Positions 34,001 to 45,720 of a stretch of 64,000 nt of DNA are shown one piece after another. The position numbers and the translations under genes are program-made. A model generated the notes under the pieces. It was not told the DNA's origin and made no database searches. It worked only from the letters and a program-made list of their open reading frames with translations. Within the stretch, counting starts at the first letter, position 1. Each line of letters starts with the position of its first letter. Origin of the DNA: Argentina anserina (lineage: Eukaryota > Streptophyta > Magnoliopsida > Rosales > Rosaceae); the NCBI RefSeq assembly GCF_933775445.1, contig NC_065876.1, positions 2,542,001 through 2,606,000 on the forward strand. Direction: 5' to 3'.

Positions 34001-35776
34001 CAAAAGCTGCCTCATCAGGTGATTCAGCCTCATATGAAACCCTTCCAGATTCTTCATCAACTTCAGGTATTGCAGTATGACAAACAGCGAGTAACTGTAG
34101 AAACTTCTGGATAACATCTGCACGAGGCTCCCTAACCCAATTGCCATCCATTATCCTTTCATCCATAAAGTTAAAGCCTTTTATTGATGTTTTGGCTTCG
34201 GTAGATTCTTCAACTTGGCCTTCTTCTTCAGTCACCCCTTCAAACAAAGACGAGCCTTTACCACTGGACAAAGCTCTCTCAACTTCTGTAACTCCGCGCC
34301 CAAAAGCAGTCCCGGCAATAGAACACTTAATAAACTCCATGGAGTTGCAGGTTAAGGTTCCTGTTTTGTCTGATAGAATAGTATCAACTTGGCCAAGTTC
34401 TTCATTCAAGTTTGAGGTACGTGCTCGAGCTGGCTTGTCAGTTTCCTCATAGTACATTTGCAGATCCTGGTTGATGAAAATGCTCTGGAGCACTTTGACG
34501 ATCTCAATTGAAACATACAAGGAAATGGGAATGAGATAACTGTACAACATAACGGCAGTCAAGAACTGCAGAATGGCTGCAAGTGCTGCTCTTGTTGGAT
34601 CATAGTATACTGTAGTATCATCTGGTCTAAGGTACCATCTTATCAATGCTTCATCTTCTATGTCTTCACTAGTTGTAACCCCAAAGACAATAGCACCAAC
34701 AATAGACATCACAACCAAGAGGAAAAACAAGAAGTAGACTATCTTATCCATCCTTCTCTCAATTTTGCTTCTCTTCGAAGGTGGTTCAGTTGAGTTCTGC
34801 ATAACTTTTGTATCATGACCTGTGAAGATAACAACCCCATATATAAAATCAGTGTTTCTCAGCTTAGAGTCCCTAAGAAGAAGCTGCTGAGGTGTAAGAG
34901 GGTACGATTCCCCTTCAAACTCCAGACTCCCTACGAATGAGTACAGACTTGCATTCGGGTCTTCACACCTGATCAAAGCCTTGAAATTCTTGAAAGTCGA
35001 GTCGTCGTGAAGATTAGAGGTTACTTCCAGAGATTGTTTCAGTTTCAAATTAGTTTCCCCATCAAGGTTGGTGGTCTCTACATAGCAAAGTGCTTCATCA
35101 TAGCTTGATGAAAGTAAGATCAGATCAGCAGGAAAAAATTGGTCCTTTTCCACTTTCACTATATCCCCAACTTTCAAATCCCTCCACTTAGTAGCATCAA
35201 ATTCACCTTCCGATTGATGGACCAGAATTTTTCTGTTGTTCACTTCTATGTCCTGATCACATTTTTTACAAACCCACATTACACACCTCGATTACAAAAA
35301 TCACTAACTACAGCCATTGACAGAAACTTAAATCAGCAAAGTGCATCAAAAATGTTCTGGAAATTCATAAAAATTACCTGCTTTTTGCGCCTCCAATCTT
35401 CAAGGGCCTCTTTTCCCATTGTTACTCCAACCACAACCACAAGAGGCACAACATTACTGACAGCTGAGTAAGGCGAAAGTGGTGTGAATGAAAGTATTGC
35501 ACAAATGAGGAAATACAGATTAGCAACCCTTCTGAACTGCTCAAACACTGCCTTAGGTAAGAATGTAGCAAGTGTATACTTGGTGGTTCTAACATAATTG
35601 CTTTCATAGTTCTTAGCAGTGGCCTCAGGGCATTCAGGGTCATTGCAATGGACTACTCTAGAGAATCCAGGGCCTCCGATCTGCGAATGCTCGCCATCGA
35701 AGGATGCTTTTCCTCGGTGAAAGGCATGGATTCTGCCAAAATGCTGCTTCTTTCTTCTACCACCACCACCCCCCAT
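31059..35776 (-). CDS. P4-type ATPase, phospholipid flippase (ALA9/10-like)
   Basis: Eleven exons on the minus strand: 35378-35776, 33901-35252, about 33690-33800, 33303-33580, 33060-33147, 32865-32975, 32553-32763, 32307-32433, 32105-32203, 31785-31981 and 31059-31687. Together they encode nearly 1200 residues, normal for the family. Visible in order: an N-terminal cytosolic start with [12 protein letters not shown]; the first membrane pair; the actuator-domain motif NLDGETNLK; the phosphorylation site DKTGTLT; the nucleotide-binding domain; the hinge GDGANDVGM; and six further membrane segments. These proteins flip phospholipids to the cytosolic leaflet, together with an ALIS/CDC50 beta subunit. 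The acidic loop between membrane segments 3 and 4 fits the ALA8-12 clade. No disruption is seen. The tail is short. Confidence 0.92.
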
Positions 35777-35779
35777 ATA

Positions 35780-37310
35780 TTACACAAATTTTTTCCACTC
35801 AAAGACTGTGAGTTTCAGTTCCTGCAATCTAGGAATCTTAAGAGCTCAATCACTCCAGTCCCCAACGTAACTGTTTACAAAACTGAACAGAAACTCAACA
35901 ATCCCAGAAAAAAGAAAACAAAGATGAAGCTAAAAAGAATGAAAAGAAAGACTCTTGAGCCTAAATATGTATGAGCTAGAACAAAAGTGGAGATCTTTGG
36001 AACTGAAGCTTGTGTACAAAAGCCACAGATAAGGCAATGAAAGTATCTCCTGTACTATTTCTATTGCCTTGCTTCCCTAGTTCTGTGAAACACAAGGCTA
36101 ACAAGAGATGCGTATACCTTCCCAGCTTTGACTTGTAGCTGGAGGGTCTAGAAGCACCAAACTTTGAACAAGGAAAAATGGTTTAAGGACTTGAGGCTCC
36201 CCAATCTAAACGGGAGAGATAAAAAGAACCAACTCAACTCAACTAGTTCCTGAGGCGCAGGGTATCAAACTATCAGAATAAAATATCTGACACAACTTGA
36301 GTATTAACCTTTATAGAAACTGGCAGATACGATATATACCAAATGATCTGGATAGTGATTTGAGTTTATTTTGAGAACGGACAAAGCCTTCTAGAAGGTC
36401 AAGAAATACTAGCACAATGAACATTTAGATAAAAAATAATAATAATACACCATTTATTAGTTATTATCATTCTGGTTCGTAGAGGAAAATCATGAAATAA
36501 ACTAAATTATTCCTGGCCATGCTTGAAAGGGAAATAACCATGTAGGAAATTAAGAGTGTTAAAAAAGTGATTGATTGCTGTGAAATGAAGCAGTCAGCAA
36601 GATGAGCAAAAATATGAAATAGCCGTCATAGCTGACGCACGCAGAGTCCAACGGGAACGAGAGAAATTATTAGTAGTAATTTGGGTTGCTGGCATTGTTA
36701 AAAAAAAAAACGTGATCAGAGGTAACGGAGAGGCCGCTGGCTAAGGTGGGTGAGAACGTCAAACATGACCATCCACAAGCACTAATTGCTGTGATTGCAA
36801 GGTTTTGACCAACAAGTAACACTGTCCCTTCTTGACCAAAAGAAAATATCAAAACAAAAAAAACAAGCCAAACGTCCAAACCACTCTGGAAAGGAATAAT
36901 TGAATATTGTGTATCGTCAAAGAGAGAATGAATAGTGTGCACAGGAGTTATTTAACCAATAAAAATGAATGGTGATTGAAAGAAAAAAAAAACTAAAACT
37001 GTACATGTATTACGTGACAAAATTACATTCAAGCACTTCAATTGTCTAAGATTCCACTTCTTAAACTATAGATCACGCATATGCATTCAGCCTCGAGATT
37101 AAGTACAATCTAATTTCAATTTGAATTTTCTTTAAAATGAGCAAGAAAGCGAAGCTTCCTCGATTCAGAACAGGATGCTACCAAAATGATGTTTCTACTG
37201 GAATCTTTTCTAATAGCTATAGTTTCAAGGGCGAGAAGCGAACCCATGTTCAATCCCTCCTTCTGTGCACGTCTCTCTTGGTTTCTGAGTGTTCCTTCCC
37301 AGGGGAATAA
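35780..37310. other. Intergenic region between the flippase and TOUGH genes
   Basis: The first 350 bp or so is the flippase leader and promoter (a leader intron is possible around 35830-36150). The rest is AT-rich DNA without a recognised gene. The TOUGH 3' untranslated region should lie near 37100-37319. Confidence 0.5.
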
Positions 37311-37319
37311 TCATATCTA

Positions 37320-40300
37320 CTAGGGGAGTCTGCTTCTACGCTTGTGATGTTTTGAGTGACTTCTGCTACTACTGCTCTTTTCTCGTGAGGATCCTTTCTT
37401 TTTTCCTTTCTTTTTCCCTTTAGACTTAGAATGGTATCGATCTCGATGATCACTGGAGGAAACACTATCTGAATCACTGTGTCTATGTCGACGCCTGGAG
37501 CGTTTTCTACTCCTCTCCTCTTCTGATGATGAGCTGCTGCTCAAACTTCTGTGCCGCCTTGAGGGTGTTCTCAATTTCCTATCCTGTAGAGGTCCTTTCT
37601 CCAAGGTATTCTCGGAGTATTTGCTATTACTCCTTGCTGAGTTACCCATGAAGTTACCATTCACAGGTTCCTTGTTTGCAGATGTATGATCTTGAATGAT
37701 CTCCCGGCTGTGAGGGACATTAAGAGTGGAAGAAGGTATGTCTTCAACCGGATAAGTATTGTAAATTCTTGAATTGGCACTGGCATTTTCTTTGGGAGGA
37801 GCAGAACTCATGGCTTTGTTTGTTGAGGAAGGCAACTCCTGTGGAACCTCTAAGCCAAGTTCTTTACCCAAAGATTCCAAAAAGTCACCTGCAATTAAAC
37901 GGTTTAATGTTGTATTAGCTGCATCAACCTTCTTCTCCGGATTACCAACTTCATTAGGAATGGAGATATCCTCTTCATCATCTGAATCATCAGAAAAGAT
38001 AGCCTGCGCAGGAGTGAAGGCAGCTATGAGGCCCCATAAACAGCATTTGCAGTAAAACAATAACATTGGGTTTTTCAGTTATTAGGTGAGTGGATACATA
38101 TCTGTAATTTCATTGATGTTCCTAGGCACTGCATTTTTCTTTTTACTATTGTAACTATGTACATGGGAACTGCCAAGTTTAAGTCTCAGTCACGGATACA
38201 TCATGATGCGCATTAATGCTAGTAACTTGAGCAGATACTGTCTCAGATTTAAACTAACTATCTCATGTATGTAAGTTAAAGATGTTCAGGTATTCTAGGG
38301 GCATAGATGACAAGTGATCGCCAACTCATAACAGTGAAATAAATTAAGGTTGGTGAACTTTTCTAATTACCACACTGCAAGTGTTATATCATAAGTTATA
38401 TAGGGCCTTCCTTTGGTAAAAATTACACATCCAGCTCAGCACTATGCAATAATAAAGGTGTATAACCAATTTTAAGGAACTTAAAAAAATTAATTAAGTG
38501 GAAGTCTGGATCAAAGTACCTTGTAAAGGTCGACAGGTCTTTCAACAGTTTCAACTTCCACCTCACCACCACTTTCATCGTCAGCTACATCCTTACTTGT
38601 TCCTTGGGCCTCAGGTTGAGAAATTTGGTACGAGTCTCTCTTTACAATTATAGTTTTTTCTTCTTTAGTCTCTTTACCCGAATTGGATGTGAAAATGAGG
38701 GTGTCAATTTTACTCCTTGATCGTGGAGCAGGTGGTGGCTGCAAGTGGCAATAATATATAATCAAGCCCTGATGTTTAGCTAAAGTACGTTTAATAGAGC
38801 ATGGCTTTTCCAATGAATTAAGTAAATGGTGTACCTCCTGCTCTAGTTTAGTTGCCAAGCAACGCAGACAAACAGAACAAAATTACAGAGAAAGTATTTG
38901 ACTGTACCTTTCCCATATAAGGATCAGTCAGATCAAAGCGCTTGCATAGAATAGGTGAAGGATGCCACTGATATTCTGTTCGTTTGACATGGACTTCCTT
39001 CGGGATTACATCTTCAGCTTGAGTATCTTTAGCTTGCTGTTTTTAATTAAGAAACAAATCGGATTCAACATATACACACTCAAAATGTGAAAATATTATG
39101 AACAAAGCCATACCACAAATCCCCCAGAAGTAAATTCCATCCCTCCAGTAAGTGATGTAGAAATTTCTTTGCTCCATTTCCCTTTTTTTATTGCCTCGGC
39201 TGCAACTTCAAAGTCTAATCTCTCAAGAGCTCGAGCTGCTTCTGACATATGACTAGCTCTACCGGACTCAGTAGATCGAAGCCCTCCTTGGTATTTGTCC
39301 TTGAGAAACTGCTCAAATCTTTCTTGCTTTGCTGGATCATTCATGAAGGGTTTCGCGACCACTGGCATCTCACTCTATAATCAATACAGAAAAAATAATC
39401 CATCATGTCAATAGTCCAGAGAAAGCTACTAAAATTAAGGGTTTGGTATTGAAAAGTTTACAGTGATAAAGCCAGTGATTACAATTTGGATTCCATATAA
39501 CCATTAAAGGTTACCGATGGAAAGAAAAAAAAAGACAAGTAAAGAGCTATGGTACTCACATATGATGAGGGATCAGTAAATGTATCTGAAAGATTGTACT
39601 GTAGATGAATGGCATCTTTAGAAGGAATTGATGTACTCAGGTCTTTGGAGCTTCGCTCCAAAGGCTTTTCCCCTAAAATTTTTCCACGGCCCTCTGCTGT
39701 CATTTTCTGTGTTCTTGGAGACAATTTACCATCTAATTGCAGCTTGGCTTGATCTCCTCTCTTCTGTAGCTCTTCCCACAGCTTCCTTCCATAATACTCA
39801 TGACCATGCCCTCCAACAAGGAAACTAAACATTGGATTTGATTGATTCTTTTCTCTTGAGAGATCCTCAAATAATTTGCCACATCGAGCTACTAAAGTTG
39901 CAACCCCATCAATTAAAAGTTTCAGATTATTATCCTGAGGAGGCGGGATTTCTGGGGGACCAGGATCTCCAAGCTTGTAGCTAGTCTCCGGAGGAGAAGA
40001 AAATTTATGATGGGGTACAAAATCCTTTGGAACTACAGGAGGATCAAATCTATATAAGACACCCAGAAGAATAATGATCAGTTATCAAATCTATAAGAAT
40101 AAAAAAGTGAGAACATTTTTTTCATTTGAGTAAGTACACGTAACTTCAACATGGACTCATCATTAAACCTTTTGAAGGATCAAATTTTGGTATATGCACA
40201 TGCATAAAAACAGTCAAAATAGGTCGCAACTTGTACTTGTAAATATATATATATATAGGGAACTTTTCAGGTGCGGACATCCGCACCTGAAACGGATTGT

Positions 40301-43300
40301 GTATGTATATATATATATAGCGTGAGAGGGTTCTTTAGGCTAAATTTCCCACACTAAATAAAATATCCTCTGTTAACTAAAATGCTCAAGACCAGCGAGT
40401 TACAAGATTTACTTGGGTGAATATATTAAAAGAAATCAGTTAAAATCAAAACATAAAAACAACTACGGCCCACTTCATTGGGTTTCCCCTACTTGAAACT
40501 AGAAGAATTTTTCGTATTTAAAATGAAAATTTGTGTATCAGAAAACTAAAACCTCTAATTGCTTCAAATACCTTTCAAGCTGGTAATCAGTATTTGATGC
40601 GATTTTAAATCCAGAGAGAGCACCTGGTTCCTTTTGGACAGATTTTTGCTTACTATCCATGATCAATTTCATTGGCTCATCAACATCATCAACATAAGTC
40701 TCCTCGAAGTCATAGCCTGAACAGAGGAGGAGAAAGAACTTAAAAGTTAGAACATATGAGGGGTGAACTGAGAGGTGTCAGCTTGACTATATGGTTAATT
40801 TTTCTTGCATCAAAGAAGCCTCAGAATAAACTATACTGCCATACTGTATCTCAAAAGCATGAATTTTAATTTCAAAACAAACAAACAAACAAAAACAAAA
40901 AATATAATAAAACGTAGAGGTTTAAGGCCTCTTATGGACCTATACTACAGAGCAGAAACTGGGAGGACAGAAATAAGTGGAAGAATATCATGTACAAGAT
41001 GATCAATACAACTATAAAAAAAATCCAAATTGTTGGGGGACACAGATCAACAGTGTTAGCAGTCGATGACAGCAATTTTTCAACAATGCATATAGCACAC
41101 AACAGCATAAAAATAGAGCGGTTTTATGCAAAGAATTTAAATACCTCTTAAGCACCTATAAATTCCTGCCTTGGATAGATAATTACCAACTCTTGATCAA
41201 AAAAAATTGTACTAACCAGAGCCGTACACATCCTCATCTTCAGCATCGAAATCTTCAAGTGCTCCGATTCCAAAACCAGGAGCAGATTTTCCTGCTGAGA
41301 AATAACAAGCGAGATCAACCACAAGTTGAGACCAAAAAAAAATCCATGAAATCAACTAAAACAATAAAAGGATGGTGACCTCAATGATAAAACAAAAAAG
41401 GGATGCTACTACACAAATCTTAATTCTTACACTTCAAGCCAAAAAGATTATTGTTCAATAAGAGAGCACTTTTGTTTCCTGGGCCCCTATTCTCAGATAT
41501 CCGTGACCTTTTCTTTTCTGAAAATAAACAATTAAGAAAAAAAACAGCAGTCAGAATACATCCATACTAGTAACCAATCTTAAAATTTGCTTACCCCTAA
41601 ACTCAGCAGCATTCTTAAAAGGATCAAAGCCTAATCCATGAAGATCCTGCTTTGGGTTGAGTACATAAACCTGAAAGAGAAGATGTGAGGCACAATTCCA
41701 GCAGTATCATGTGTATAATTTTCAAGATCCATCTGGAAACGACTAGACATGCAGTTATGATAACTAGTAAGAAAATGCTATTAAAAAGCAGAAAAAAATT
41801 CTTACAGGTGTACTTTGTGAAGATTGAACATCATCACTTGCAGGCTGCTCTGTATAATATTCAGATTTATCAAGGCTTGGCTCCAAGTCAGCCTGCTGTG
41901 TTTTTGCATCATTAGTAGAAAATGCTAAGAAAGCTTTTCTAGCCTCCCTTCTAGCATCTGTTGGAAAAGATGGGAAGTTAAACCTCCAATGATTTTACAT
42001 CCAACCTATGTTGCACGGACACGGACACGGACACTGCGACACCGACACGGCGCGACACCGCGATACGGCAAATCTAAAAAACATAGATCCCGACACGGCG
42101 TCGACACGGCAATTTATATAAAATTTAATATATTTATTAATGCATAAAAGAAATATATAACACATGAAATAATGTCAAATTAAAGTTTCAAGTTCATTTC
42201 ATTGCATAACAATTCAAAACAAATAAATATAAGGAAAGAAGAAAGGGAAAACAATGAGACTGAAATAAAATTTGGGTTTTTTTGTCTGTTTGGTTTTCAT
42301 TTTCTGTTTTTATAATCTAAAATAATGACGTGACATATCGGAATTATGATGTAGCGTGTCGGTCAAAGTGTCGGGGAAGTGTCAAAAAAGTCAATATTGA
42401 TGACACGCCACGTGGAGTGTCGGACACGGTGTCGGAAAGTGTCGGGCCGTGTCGGAGTGTCGGAAAGTGTCGGACACTTCGACACTCCAACCTTAGAAGT
42501 GTCGGTGCTACATAGCATCCAACTTTATTTCACACGTACATATTCCATCTAATATCGTACTCTTCCCCATAACTGGGTACGGGAGTAGGGAAGGAGGGAC
42601 AGTTACATATGTGGTGCTAAGCATGGATTCAACATAGTATTGTGGTACGAGCTTGCATATAAGACCACTGTATCCTAAGACATGTATGCAGGTATGTCTA
42701 CACTCTGCTTAAATTGAAAAAGTTAAGGTGTGGCATTTCATATGACCTTTTGAAGTTCCAGCCTCAGAGAGAGACGCCCCTTACAATGTATTAAATGGAA
42801 AAGAAGCGACAGCAGAATTAATATGATAACTATCTTGTATTTGCATTTTCAAAACAGACCATATGCTACATCAGCATGTGAATCCTTAATTGATCGACCA
42901 CGCCGCCATCCCATTTTTAGCAGCAACTTTACACCTAATCCACAAGGGGAAGTTGAGATTAAATGATGTATAACTGCAAACTATTTCAATAATTGATAAT
43001 CCAAAATATATGACACATACCTATAGAATCTGTGGCTGGAAGTACCAATTCATCAGGAACAGGTCCAGGAATAGCTGATGGCCTTTAATACATGGACAAC
43101 CAATTTAGTCATCAAGTTGACTGACGTGAATATTTTGCCACCAATCACACAATTTCAGCACTAACCTTTTCTGCTGTTCCTTTTCGGCATGTTTTCGAGC
43201 ATGATCTGCGGCTGTAAATCCAAATGTATCAAACTGCGAAGATGTCTTCAAAGATTGGCCTTCCAATTCCTACATGATTGTAAGAGAATTGCAAATCTGT

Positions 43301-44556
43301 AAAATCTTCAAGAAACTCATTTGACTCAGAAAGAGAGATTTTTGCTAAATATGTGTTACATTATGTTCTTTTTTCTTTTTCTTTTTGAAAGGACATTATG
43401 TTCCTTCAACATGTTCATGGCCTCCTAAAAGAATATATTTTAGAAAGATGACACTTTGGCCGACTTCTAGACGGCACTATACTTCTTCACAAATTCAAAT
43501 CAGCATTTTATAGCAAGTGAAGTTTCATCTTCGGGTCCTTTTGGAGTTAGAATTTCAAACAATTTACAAAGAAAAGAAAATAATTTGTTTACCTACTTCA
43601 TAAATCCTAAGCCACAATTATGTTCGACCTCATAGGCAATAATCATATTCTTGTTGAGCAGGACAACTGTAATGAACACCAGATAACCCTCTAGCCTACT
43701 TCAACTTAACCCTTATGCTACATACTGCAAACTGACTAAGAATTCTGTATGACTGAACCTAAACGGTGAGTGTAATTGAACTTAGAATGAGATTGAACAT
43801 TTCCTAAATGTCCTAGTTCCAATATTGACAATTGACACACTTCACAAAGCTGAAAGATAAAAAACTGAGAGCAGTTTGAGATAAAACTTAGGTCGAGGTA
43901 AGATCAGAGTAAAAACATACAGCTCTCTCATCGTCATCCAGAAAATTCAAAATGTCCTGCTGTTTGACTTCAGCTCTGTTCTTACGGGACGACACAAAGG
44001 TCTGCGGTGTCCAACCTACACATTTGTTCAACATAACACCAACCATTAGCTACTTTTGAGCTCAAAAAAGTAATAAAAACACTCCAGATTCATAGGAATG
44101 TGAAACAATACCCTCTTTCGAGCCAACAGTGTTGTAGTAGCCAGCAGAAAACCCTCCACTAAAGGCTCCATGAAATCTTCTTCTCCCTTCTTCATCTCTA
44201 ACCTGTAGAGATACAACAATCAAGAGAATGTTCATCCAGATTTGCTCATCCCTAACTTCACTCCTATTAATCTTAATTTCCAGATTAACAGAAACAGATT
44301 ATCAATCACAATGTCAAACTCTTCCTAATCTAATATAAACCATAGAAGCTCAAGTAGTCGAAATTAGTGATACTACGAAAGAATTAGCAGTGGAAGAAGA
44401 AGAAGAAGAAAGAACTACCTCTTGCTTCCAGGGAGCGAGAGTGCGAAGCTGACCGGAGGCCTCGGCGATGGACTTCTTCTTCCGGCTGGTGGTGACGTCA
44501 TCCTCGCGAGCTATCGGCGTTCCGTAGAAGACGAAGTCATCTTCGTCCGAATCCAT
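37320..44556 (-). CDS. TGH: TOUGH (TGH), G-patch and SURP domain RNA-processing protein
   Basis: About fifteen minus-strand exons from the ATG at 44554-44556 ([15 protein letters not shown]) to the stop at 37320-37322. Visible in order: [20 protein letters not shown] (about 44113-44204); a G-patch exon (42864-42936, with [15 protein letters not shown]); an exon opening [10 protein letters not shown] (41806-41958); acidic exons at 41218-41672; the SURP module (39559-40051, with [14 protein letters not shown] and [12 protein letters not shown]); an exon with [13 protein letters not shown] (39116-39375); a segment with [17 protein letters not shown] and DLTDPYMGK (38910-39037); and a large Ser/Arg-rich last exon (37320-38005). 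The length matches the Arabidopsis protein. TGH is known as a nuclear RNA-binding protein in microRNA biogenesis and splicing. No break is seen. Confidence 0.93.
40266..40291. other. Perfect 12-bp hairpin in a TGH intron
   Basis: TTCAGGTGCGGA, a 2-base loop, then TCCGCACCTGAA, flanked on both sides by (TA)n runs. It looks like the fused ends of a small inverted-repeat element or a deletion scar of one. It lies between the 39559-40051 and 40572-40718 exons. Confidence 0.75.
42006..42515. mobile_element. hAT-type MITE in a TGH intron
   Basis: 510 bp with a perfect 8-bp target duplication CATCCAAC at 41998-42005 and 42516-42523. The ends are inverted, CTATGTTGCACGGACAC against CTATGTAGCACCGACAC. 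Both subterminal parts are arrays of GGACACGG and GTGTCGGA, and the centre is AT-rich. It sits in the intron between the G-patch exon and the next exon, in a gene that otherwise looks intact. Confidence 0.9.
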
Positions 44557-44559
44557 CTT

Positions 44560-45715
44560 GTTTTTTTTTAAGTCACGAGTTTGAGAAGAACGATATTCTA
44601 ATCGGAGCGAGGAATCTAATGTGTGATCAAAGATGGAAATATGTATGTAAAATATAATGTATTGGGAGGTTAGAATTTGCACTGAGTTTGGAGTTGCAGA
44701 GCGAGCAAAACAGAAGGCCTCCTCCGAGGAAGAGAGAGCAAAGGAAGAAGAAAGCGAAAGAACCTTGGTTTCAATCGGACTCGGAGGCCCAAGATTGTTA
44801 CACTTACCCGGCTCATCAGATCAATGGTGCTACAAGCCCACTGACTACTCGGCCCAGTATCCAACAAAATAAAATAGACAAAATCAAACCGTACCATTTG
44901 GTCTAGTGTTATTAAGTGAGAAGTGGTGAGTTCGACTTACAACACACACTCGTAACAGTTCAGTTGCTTATCTGGTAGAAAAAATACTCAAATTTCAATG
45001 GACAAACAAAAGTACAAAACAACACCACGAAACATCAAACTACAGTGGTTTTTCAGCGACGTACTCACTTCCTCCGAATAAAAGTCTGAAATCACAACAC
45101 TTTGGTAACATTGTCCTGGCGGTACGATCATCACCAGAATAGATTGCTAAATAGAAGTGATGATAGAGTAAGCATTGCTTCCGAATGAAGTCTTTGCTGT
45201 GGATGATAGCCTTACATACCTTTGAAACAAAAGAAAATCGACTTACATATACACCATTATTTCAGAGCTTCTGGCAAACTTTCAAGAGTGATAGCGGGTG
45301 ACCTTTTATAGAGCATTAACCGTAGTCTTTGCTCCTACTAGAGGGATTCCGAATTCAAGTTTTTAAGAATTTTAATCAGCGTCTTAAATAGGAGACGAGT
45401 AAGGGGGGTGAGGAAAGTTCTTCCGAACCAAACCTATTCCTATTGCATTATCACATACATAACAATGACACTGCTACTTTTAGATAGCCTGAATACTCAG
45501 ATCAGTAAATACTGTTCAAGCTCATGAAACAGAGAAAAGCTAAACCTTTCTGTTTACACTAACTCCAAAAGAGATGCACGATGGATAGTAAAACTGATTA
45601 TTCACCACAGAAAGACTAGGAAATTCAGAGTATTTCCCTTTTCGTGAGAACAAACATGATAAGGAATGTGTCATAAGCCTTTCGCTGATCCCTCTTTGTA
45701 CTACAGCGAGTGACA
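44560..45715. other. Intergenic region between TGH and the MORF8-like gene
   Basis: Contains the TGH promoter and leader (to about 44900; GA-rich on the plus strand near 44690-44770) and the MORF8-like 3' flank. The minus-strand frame at 45540-45824 overlaps the last MORF8 mini-exon but is not a separate gene. Nothing else recognised. Confidence 0.5.
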
Positions 45716-45720
45716 CATCA

